Positions 1 through 5,234 of a stretch of 6,271 nt of DNA are shown one piece after another (positions within the stretch are counted from its first letter, which is position 1; each line of letters opens with the position of its first letter). The notes beneath the pieces are model-generated. The model was given only the letters and a program-made list of their open reading frames with translations, was not told the origin of the DNA and searched no databases. Origin of the DNA: Pseudomonadota bacterium. Its GTDB lineage: Bacteria > Pseudomonadota > Alphaproteobacteria > Rhizobiales > Rhizobiaceae. The position numbers were made by a program, and so were the translations under genes. Location of the stretch: positions 1-6,271 of the forward strand of contig JAEZHO010000396.1 in the NCBI GenBank assembly GCA_023416545.1. The letters are read 5' to 3'.

Positions 1-2
1 AC

Positions 3-359
3 GGGATCGGCGTCGGAAAGCAGGGCTTCTCCTGGTCGGGAGAGGCCTATGTCGCCTGGAAGCAGGAATGGCCGACCTGGCATCCGCCGAAGGAAATGGC
101 CGAGCGCAAGCCGGATGTCGCACGCTATGTGGAGACCGGCATGGGACCGGGCCTCAGGAATCCGCTCGGTGCGCGGGCGCTCTATCTCTTCAACGAGAAG
201 GGCCAGGATACCCTCTTCCGCCTGCACGGCACGCCGGAATGGTCCTCGATCGGCACGGCAGCCTCGTCCGGCTGCATCCGCCTGATGAACCAGGACATCA
301 TCGACCTCTACACGCGCGTCCGGCCGGGCCGGAACGCCAAGGTCGTCGTCATCCAGTGA
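3..359 (+). CDS. L,D-transpeptidase (YkuD family), C-terminal part
   Basis: This is the 3' part of a gene that enters from the left edge; 118 codons and a TGA stop are visible. The product belongs to the YkuD (ErfK/YbiS) L,D-transpeptidase family. These periplasmic cysteine enzymes form 3-3 cross-links in peptidoglycan or attach proteins to it. The catalytic block is complete: visible residues 75-91 hold the conserved His (H75, in LHGTPEW), then SSGCIRL with the nucleophile C91. The spacing H-x15-C fits the family. The position before GC that is usually His (SHGC) is Ser here, a variant I associate with alphaproteobacterial members. The upstream residues WPTWHPPKEM and GPGLRNPLGARALYL are also typical of YkuD domains. 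The N-terminus, with any signal peptide or binding domain, lies outside the window. An ATG at 96 is in frame but internal to the domain, so it is not the start. The gene converges on glcB with a hairpin between them. Confidence 0.9.
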   Translation, partial: GIGVGKQGFSWSGEAYVAWKQEWPTWHPPKEMAERKPDVARYVETGMGPGLRNPLGARALYLFNEKGQDTLFRLHGTPEWSSIGTAASSGCIRLMNQDIIDLYTRVRPGRNAKVVVIQ

Positions 360-381
360 CGAAGCGACACGCCCCTGATCG

Positions 382-416
382 AAGAGGCCGCCGGAGCGAT
401 CCGGCGGCCTCTTTCG
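382..416. terminator. Probable bidirectional intrinsic terminator
   Basis: A perfect 14-bp inverted repeat (382-395 with 400-413) encloses a GCGA loop, a GNRA tetraloop that stabilises RNA hairpins. It lies in the 59-base gap between the convergent L,D-transpeptidase gene and glcB. On the plus strand the stem runs into CTCTTTCGTTTC, a modest T-rich tail, so it fits best as the terminator of the transpeptidase gene. On the minus strand the tail is CTTCGATC, which is poorer, so termination of the glcB transcript here is less certain. The stem arms already contain AAGAG/CTCTT, which gives each strand a short A-tract before and T-tract after the GC core. Confidence 0.8.
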
Positions 417-418
417 TT

Positions 419-2590
419 TCATCCCTGCAGTTTCGCCTTCAGCTCAAGGCGGCGGCGGTGCAGCACCGGTTCGGTATAGCCGTTCGGCTGCTCGCGGCCC
501 TTCAGCACGAGGTCCAGCGCGGCCTGGAAGGCGATGGAGGCATCGAAGTCCAGCGCCATGGGCCTATAGAGGGGATCGCCGGCGTTCTGGCCATCGACGA
601 CCGCGGCCATTCGCTTCATCGTCTCCACGACCTGCTCGTCGTCCACCACCTTGTGATGCAGCCAGTTGGCCATGTGCTGGGCCGAGATGCGCAGCGTCGC
701 GCGGTCTTCCATCAACCCGACATTGTTGATGTCGGGGACCTTGGAGCAGCCGACGCCCTGGTCGATCCAGCGGACGACGTAGCCCAGAATGCCCTGGGCG
801 TTGTTGTCCAGCTCGCGCTGGATTTCCTCCGGCGTCCAGTTCGGACGGGTGACGACGGGTACCGAGAGGATGTCGGAGAGCTTCGCGCGGCTCCGGCTCT
901 TCAGCCCTGCCTGGACCTCCGCCACGTTGATCTTGTGATAGTGCGTTGCGTGCAGTGTCGCGGCCGTCGGGGACGGGACCCAGGCGGTGTTGGCGCCGGC
1001 CTTCGGATGGGCGATCTTCTGCTCCAGCATGGCGGCCATCAGGTCCGGCATGGCCCACATGCCCTTGCCGATCTGTGCATGGCCCGAGAGCCCGCATTCG
1101 AGCCCGATATCGACGTTCCAGTTTTCATAGGCGCCGATCCACGGAGCCTGCTTCATGTCGCCCTTGCGGATCATCGGGCCGGCTTCCATGGATGTGTGGA
1201 TCTCGTCGCCGGTGCGGTCGAGGAAGCCGGTGTTGATGAACACCACTCGCTCGCGGGCAGCGCGGATGCATTCCTTGAGGTTCACCGTCGTGCGGCGCTC
1301 CTCGTCCATGATGCCCATCTTGATCGTGTTGGCGGGCATGCCGAGTGCTTCCTCGACGCGCGCGAAGATCTCGCAGGCGAAGGCCACTTCCTCCGGGCCG
1401 TGCATCTTCGGCTTCACGACGTACATGGAGCCGCGGCGGGAATTCTGCCGCCGTCCGTTCTCGCCGATGTCGTGGAGGGCGATCAGGCCCGTCACCATGG
1501 CATCCATGATGCCTTCCGGGACCTCGCGGCCTTCCTGGTCGAGGATGGCGGGATTGGTCATCAGGTGGCCGACATTGCGCACCAGCATCAGCGACCTGCC
1601 CTTGAGGCTTGCCGCGCTGCCGTCCGCCGCCGTGAAGGCAAGGTCCGGCTCCAGCTTGCGGACGAACGTCCTGCCGCCCTTGCTGACCTCCTCCTGCAGA
1701 TCGCCCTTCATCAGGCCGAGCCAGTTGCCGTAGACCAGAACCTTGTCCTCGGCATCGACGGCTGCGACCGAATCCTCGCAGTCCATGATCGTGGTGATCG
1801 CCGATTCCAGCCGGACGTCGGAGATCCGTGCCGGATCGTCCTTGCCGATCGCCGTCGACGGGTCGATCAGCACCTGGATATGCAGGTTGTTGCGGCGCAG
1901 AATCAGGCTCCGGGGCTGTGACGGCTCTCCGGTATAGCCGACGAACTGGGAGGGGTCGGCGAGTTCGGCGGTACGCCCTTCCGGACCGGCCGCCGTCAGC
2001 CTGCCTGACGTCACGACCAACCCGGTCACGTCGCTCCAGCTTGCGCCGGAGAGCGGCACGGACTGGTCGAGGAAGGACCTTGCCCAGGCGATGACCTTTG
2101 CACCGCGGACCGGATTGTAGCCCCCGCCCTTTTCGGCGCCATCGGTCTCCGGAATGGCATCGGTGCCGTAGAGGGCGTCGTAAAGCGAGCCCCAGCGAGC
2201 ATTCGCCGCATTCAGCGCGTAGCGGGCGTTCATCACCGGAACCACCAGTTGCGGCCCGGCGATCTCGGCAATTTCAGGATCGACATTGTCCGTCGAGACG
2301 CTGAAGGCCGGACCTTCCGGCAGGAGATAATCGATCTCGCGCAGGAAGGTCTCATAGGCGGAAAGATCGCTCGGTGCGCCGTTCTCCCGATACCACGCGT
2401 CCAGCTTTTCCTGCAGCTCGTCGCGCTTGGCGAGCAGCGCCCGGTTCTTGGGCGCCAGCTCGTGGACCATCTGCGCGAACTGGGAGAAGAAACGTTCCGC
2501 ATCCACGCCGGTGCCCGGGATCGCTTCCTGCACGAGGAAATCATGCAGCTTCTTGTCGATTGCGAGCCCGTTCTTGTCGATGCGTGCCAT
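419..2590 (-). CDS. glcB: Malate synthase G
   Basis: This encodes a 723-residue malate synthase, the same length as E. coli GlcB. The enzyme condenses glyoxylate with acetyl-CoA to give malate, the second step of the glyoxylate shunt and the entry point for glycolate and glyoxylate carbon; it is cytosolic, monomeric and Mg-dependent. Visible motifs are MDCEDSVAAVDAEDK, LVRNVGHLM with the glyoxylate-binding Arg at R338, GIMDEERRT with a Mg-ligand Glu near E430, FLDRTGDEIHTSMEAGP with a Mg-ligand Asp near D458, GVGCSKVPDI with C615, and MEDRATLRIS with the catalytic base near D629. These match E. coli R338, E427, D455, C617 and D631, so the protein should be active. The ATG has a strong AAGGAGG site (2599-2605) eight bases upstream. 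The gene is last in a leftward run, 65 bases after the P450 stop. I see no defect. Confidence 0.97.
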   Translation of the reverse strand: MARIDKNGLAIDKKLHDFLVQEAIPGTGVDAERFFSQFAQMVHELAPKNRALLAKRDELQEKLDAWYRENGAPSDLSAYETFLREIDYLLPEGPAFSVSTDNVDPEIAEIAGPQLVVPVMNARYALNAANARWGSLYDALYGTDAIPETDGAEKGGGYNPVRGAKVIAWARSFLDQSVPLSGASWSDVTGLVVTSGRLTAAGPEGRTAELADPSQFVGYTGEPSQPRSLILRRNNLHIQVLIDPSTAIGKDDPARISDVRLESAITTIMDCEDSVAAVDAEDKVLVYGNWLGLMKGDLQEEVSKGGRTFVRKLEPDLAFTAADGSAASLKGRSLMLVRNVGHLMTNPAILDQEGREVPEGIMDAMVTGLIALHDIGENGRRQNSRRGSMYVVKPKMHGPEEVAFACEIFARVEEALGMPANTIKMGIMDEERRTTVNLKECIRAARERVVFINTGFLDRTGDEIHTSMEAGPMIRKGDMKQAPWIGAYENWNVDIGLECGLSGHAQIGKGMWAMPDLMAAMLEQKIAHPKAGANTAWVPSPTAATLHATHYHKINVAEVQAGLKSRSRAKLSDILSVPVVTRPNWTPEEIQRELDNNAQGILGYVVRWIDQGVGCSKVPDINNVGLMEDRATLRISAQHMANWLHHKVVDDEQVVETMKRMAAVVDGQNAGDPLYRPMALDFDASIAFQAALDLVLKGREQPNGYTEPVLHRRRLELKAKLQG

Positions 2591-2598
2591 TCAGGCTT

Positions 2599-2605
2599 CC
2601 TCCTT
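2599..2605 (-). promoter_or_regulatory. Shine-Dalgarno site of glcB
   Basis: On the minus strand this reads AAGGAGG, a near-perfect anti-16S match, eight bases before the glcB ATG. It fixes the glcB start and suggests efficient translation initiation independent of the upstream P450 gene. Confidence 0.85.
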
Positions 2606-2655
2606 CGCGATTATCGGGTGCCAATTTGCCCGGGCCGCCGCCGCTGTCAATGCGC

Positions 2656-4059
2656 CTATGGGCGAACGCGCCGGCTGACGCGCATCGGAAGACCGTCGCG
2701 CGGCTGGGTGGTGAGCTTCTGGACGGGCCACGGCCTGGTGCCGGGCGTCACGTCGAAACGATAGCGCCCCATCAGGACCGCAAGCGCGATGACCGCCTCC
2801 TGCATCGCGAATGTCGCGCCGATGCAGACCCTGGGCCCGGCGCCGAAGGGCAGGTACTGGAAGCGGCCGATCGCGGCGCGGTTTTCAGGCAGGAAGCGCT
2901 CCGGCGCGAAGGCCCTCGGATTATCCCAGTAAAGTTCGTGCCGGTGGAGGGTCCAGGGCATGATGAGAACCGTCACGCCGGCATCGATCCTTACCGTCTT
3001 TCCGTCCGGCGCCGTCCACCGGTCGTCGGCGATGGCCGCACGGTTCAGCGACGGAGCCGGAGGATAGAGGCGCAGCGTCTCCTCGAAGGCGGCCTTCACC
3101 ATCGGCATCCGCTCGAGCCATTCGACAGGGTCGGCGCCCGAGCGAAACACTTCGTCGATCTCCCCCTCCATGCGCTCGCGAACATGCGGGCTGTTGGCGA
3201 CGCAATAGAGGGTCCAGGCGAGCGCCCTCGCGGTCGTCTCGTGGCCGGCGCCGATGAAGGTGAGTATATTGTCCTCGATCTCCTCCATCGTGAGGCCGTC
3301 GGGGCCGGCAAGTTCGAGCAGGAGGGTCAGGAAATCCTGCGGCACATGATCGGGATCCTCGCTCATCTTCCTGAGGCGAAGCGCCATGGTATTCGCGACG
3401 ATCTCCCGGAACTTCCCGAGAACCCGCTTGCCCCCGATCCGGGTGATCCTAGGCACCCAGGACGGCGCCCTCAGGAGGTCCATCGGATCGACCCGACCCA
3501 TGCGGTGAAGCAGGCTGTCGACGTCTTCGGAGAAGTCGCCGCTCTCGGTGACGATCTCGCCGGAAAAAAGCGTCTCCGACAGGATGTTGAAGGTGATCTC
3601 CGTCATGTCGACGGAGATGTCGAACACCTGGCCCTCTTCCCCGACCGACGCGTACTTCTCGGCATAGTCTTCCGACTTGCGAAGCATCTGATCCGCAAAA
3701 CCCCTGGCATGCCTCGGCGTGAAGACCGGCGCCATCGCCTTGCGCGACCGCTTCCAGACGGGTCCTTCGGCCGTCAGCAATCCGTCCCTCAGGATCGGCC
3801 GCAGGATGAGCTGGCGGATTTCCGACATTTCGTAATTGGCGGCGTTATCGACCAGCACATGGCGGATCAGGCCCGGATCGTTGACGATGATCGTCCGTTC
3901 CTTGAGGAACTTCGTCTCGATCCACGGCAGCGTGTAGGAGGGCTCCCCCCACAGTTCGAGAGGGTTGTCCAGCACGGTCCGGATGATCTCCAGCCGGGAC
4001 GGTGCGACGGTGCGGGGGATGGGTGCCGGGGGGACGAACGGCTCGGGGCGGATATCCAA
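2656..4059 (-). CDS. Cytochrome P450 monooxygenase
   Basis: This encodes a 467-residue P450 heme-thiolate monooxygenase with all core signatures in order: I-helix FIGAGHETTA (oxygen-activating segment, residues about 268-277, with E274/T275), K-helix ExxR as E327 to R330 in EETLRLYPP, the PERF meander motif at 386-389, and heme loop LPFGAGPRVCIGATF with the axial cysteine C412. The length fits a stand-alone P450 with no fused reductase. There is no N-terminal membrane anchor, so it is probably soluble. The PERF motif and AGHET helix recall the CYP4/CYP102-like branch, which often hydroxylates fatty acids or alkanes, but I cannot assign a subfamily or substrate. No ferredoxin or ferredoxin reductase gene is in the window, so electrons must come from partners encoded elsewhere. 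The start is TTG with AGGAGG six bases upstream; no ATG or GTG lies between it and the in-frame stop at 4096-4098, and the next in-frame ATG is about 77 codons inside the conserved fold. Confidence 0.95.
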   Translation of the reverse strand: MDIRPEPFVPPAPIPRTVAPSRLEIIRTVLDNPLELWGEPSYTLPWIETKFLKERTIIVNDPGLIRHVLVDNAANYEMSEIRQLILRPILRDGLLTAEGPVWKRSRKAMAPVFTPRHARGFADQMLRKSEDYAEKYASVGEEGQVFDISVDMTEITFNILSETLFSGEIVTESGDFSEDVDSLLHRMGRVDPMDLLRAPSWVPRITRIGGKRVLGKFREIVANTMALRLRKMSEDPDHVPQDFLTLLLELAGPDGLTMEEIEDNILTFIGAGHETTARALAWTLYCVANSPHVRERMEGEIDEVFRSGADPVEWLERMPMVKAAFEETLRLYPPAPSLNRAAIADDRWTAPDGKTVRIDAGVTVLIMPWTLHRHELYWDNPRAFAPERFLPENRAAIGRFQYLPFGAGPRVCIGATFAMQEAVIALAVLMGRYRFDVTPGTRPWPVQKLTTQPRDGLPMRVSRRVRP

Positions 4060-4065
4060 CGAAGC

Positions 4066-4071
4066 CCTCCT
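4066..4071 (-). promoter_or_regulatory. Shine-Dalgarno site fixing the P450 TTG start
   Basis: On the minus strand this reads AGGAGG, six bases before the TTG at 4057-4059. It decides the start because no ATG or GTG is available in frame upstream. Four of its bases (AGGA) also lie in the right arm of the hairpin described at 4068-4091, so its access may be controlled. Confidence 0.8.
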
Positions 4072-4091
4072 GTTGCTTGTGGCAAACAGGA
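4068..4091 (-). promoter_or_regulatory. Candidate leader hairpin masking the P450 Shine-Dalgarno
   Basis: A 7-bp perfect inverted repeat (TCCTGTT 4068-4074 with AACAGGA 4085-4091 on the plus strand) can extend by two G-C pairs across one bulged base, leaving a five-base loop. In the minus-strand transcript the 3' arm contains AGGA of the AGGAGG Shine-Dalgarno of the P450. No T-run follows, so it does not look like a terminator of the upstream gene. A role in damping or coupling translation is inference from the overlap alone. Confidence 0.4.
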
Positions 4092-4102
4092 AATATCAGC
4101 CT

Positions 4103-5032
4103 TCAGAGCAGCGATTTCAACTCTTCGAGCCTGTCGTTGACCAGCCAGCCGTAATAGTTCTCCTCCGGCAATCCGCCCCTTGCCTTCAGAGCGGCAGCCC
4201 GTTGCGCCGAGCCGCCGGTATTGTAGAGCGTCGCCGTGATCCCCGGATTGGTGGAGATATCGACGCCGGCGATCGAGGCGTAATCGTCGATGGACCTGCG
4301 GATCGCGGCGGCCATGTAGGCCAGCGACTTGTCGGGGTCCATGATCGCCTCGTAGACCGCCGCCGCCTTGTTCTCGTCGAGCCTCGGATAACCGGATGTC
4401 TTCGCCACCATATCGGACAGCATCAGCGCCGTCAGCGGATTGACCTGGCCGAGGCCGAAGGTCTGGCCGGCATAGAAGGGCTGGAAGAATACCGCGCTGA
4501 AACGATTGTTCGGGAAGGCGATCCCGCCGACCGTCCGGCCGCGGAATTCCTTTTCCCAAACGGCCTCGCGGCAGGTCCACAGGCCGTAGGAGTCCGCCCT
4601 GCCCTCGCATTGACGGAACTGCGGGCGGGCAACGAATTCGCTGACCGATTCATCGCCGTGCCCGAACCGGAAGCGGTCTCCGGCATAGGCGGCCGCCTTG
4701 ATGTAATAGGACTGCAGCCGGTCATAGGCATCGACATTATAGGTGTGCTCGCCAACGATGGCACCGATCATGTGGATCGGGTCGAGACGATAGTCCGCCG
4801 CAGTCGCCTTGATCTTTCCGACCAGCGCGCGATCGCTCGCCAGCAGGTCCCGTATCTTTTCATATTTGACGTTGAAGGTCGTGCGGCCTGCCTGGGTGCG
4901 GCGGACCGAGGCGCCCGGCACCTTCGGCTGCTCGACATGTCGGTTGCCTTCCGGGACCGCACGGAGTCCCCCGGCATCGGCCGCCGGTATGCTGCTCAAC
5001 GCCAGTGCAAATGCCAGTAGAAGTCGCTTCAA
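4103..5032 (-). CDS. Secreted DUF1402 family protein, lytic-transglycosylase-like
   Basis: This 309-residue protein matches my recollection of DUF1402 (about 310 residues, Rhizobiales, function unassigned). Residues 1-20 form a classic Sec signal peptide: MKR, a hydrophobic core LLLAFALALSSIP, and an ADA cleavage site before GG, so the mature protein should be periplasmic. C142 and C154 are its only cysteines and could form a disulfide. The rest resembles the lysozyme-like fold: E95 in IGAIVGEHTYN, then FGLGQVNPLTA (192-202, compare GLMQxxPxTA), then a DPDKSLAYMAAAIRR helix (232-246) and ATLYNTGG (267-274, compare AYNAGPG). This order is that of SLT transglycosylases, so peptidoglycan cleavage or binding is a reasonable inference, not proven. 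The start is TTG with only a weak AGG nine bases upstream; no ATG, GTG or other TTG occurs back to the in-frame stop at 5165-5167, and the signal peptide begins exactly here. It lies 181 bases after hslU and 43 before the P450. Confidence 0.88.
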   Translation of the reverse strand: MKRLLLAFALALSSIPAADAGGLRAVPEGNRHVEQPKVPGASVRRTQAGRTTFNVKYEKIRDLLASDRALVGKIKATAADYRLDPIHMIGAIVGEHTYNVDAYDRLQSYYIKAAAYAGDRFRFGHGDESVSEFVARPQFRQCEGRADSYGLWTCREAVWEKEFRGRTVGGIAFPNNRFSAVFFQPFYAGQTFGLGQVNPLTALMLSDMVAKTSGYPRLDENKAAAVYEAIMDPDKSLAYMAAAIRRSIDDYASIAGVDISTNPGITATLYNTGGSAQRAAALKARGGLPEENYYGWLVNDRLEELKSLL

Positions 5033-5213
5033 GATGTCGGACCTGCGGACTCGCGCAGTCGTGGCTGGCCATGTCGTCAGGACAGGCGAGCCCGACTCGC
5101 GCTCTTCATCGGAGTTGACGCCACCCTTAGGCGATCGGGCGGGGCCATGTCGATGCGATGTACATCAACTTGACGTCAATTGCACTAAGACCTTCGGCGG
5201 CGTTGCTGTCGCG
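5033..5213. other. Intergenic gap between hslU and the DUF1402 gene
   Basis: This 181-base non-coding stretch is the longest gap in the window and must hold any promoter of the DUF1402-P450-glcB run. I see no clear -35/-10 pair: TTGACG on the minus strand (within 5170-5179) has no acceptable -10 at 16-18 bases. It contains two adjacent perfect palindromes (5157-5179) and the left arm of an inverted repeat that reaches into hslU (5206-5234). A small 5-bp hairpin (5086-5090 with 5096-5100) is too weak to call. No tRNA or small ORF with a good start was found. Confidence 0.6.
5157..5179. promoter_or_regulatory. Paired palindromes, candidate operator
   Basis: Two perfect 10-bp palindromes, GATGTACATC (5157-5166) and TTGACGTCAA (5170-5179), are separated by AAC in the hslU-DUF1402 gap. 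Palindromes of this size are typical of dimeric regulator half-site pairs, and the second overlaps a TTGACG that looks like a -35 element. No known regulator motif is recognised, and each could occur by chance, so an operator role is only a suggestion. Confidence 0.3.
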
Positions 5214-5234
5214 CTACAGGATATAGCGCGACAG
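5206..5234 (-). repeat. Perfect 11-bp inverted repeat across the hslU stop codon
   Basis: CTGTCGCGCTA (5206-5216) is the exact reverse complement of 5224-5234, with a 7-base loop. The right arm codes for residues near the hslU C-terminus (DLSRYIL) and the left arm holds the TAG stop and the bases just after it. In RNA this would be a stable GC-rich stem-loop at the 3' end of hslU. No T-run follows on the minus strand, so it is not a standard intrinsic terminator; it may instead protect the 3' end or pause transcription. Confidence 0.55.

Noticed and set aside
96..98. ATG as the start of the L,D-transpeptidase
   Set aside because: The frame is open back to the left edge and the residues before this ATG (WPTWHPPKE) belong to the conserved domain, so the gene is simply cut by the window.
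68..1921. A 617-codon open frame on the plus strand opposite glcB
   Set aside because: It is antisense to a gene with intact catalytic motifs, its translation is rich in Arg, His, Ala and Asp with no recognisable domain, and long antisense frames are expected from the codon use of GC-rich genes.
2610..2650. TTGACA (2645-2650) and GATAAT (2610-2615) on the minus strand as a glcB promoter
   Set aside because: The two hexamers are 29 bases apart, far from the usual 16-18, and neither has a suitable partner at the right distance.
2374..4140. A 588-codon open frame on the plus strand opposite glcB and the P450
   Set aside because: It crosses two real genes and the gap between them, has low-complexity Arg/Pro/Asp-rich translation, and shows no domain or convincing start site.
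3965..5020. A 351-codon plus-strand open frame opposite DUF1402
   Set aside because: The minus strand carries a protein with a signal peptide and family match; the plus-strand frame has no such features and is a shadow.
5086..5100. 5-bp hairpin GCGAG/CTCGC as a terminator or leader element
   Set aside because: The stem is too short and has no T-run; such repeats are frequent by chance in GC-rich DNA.
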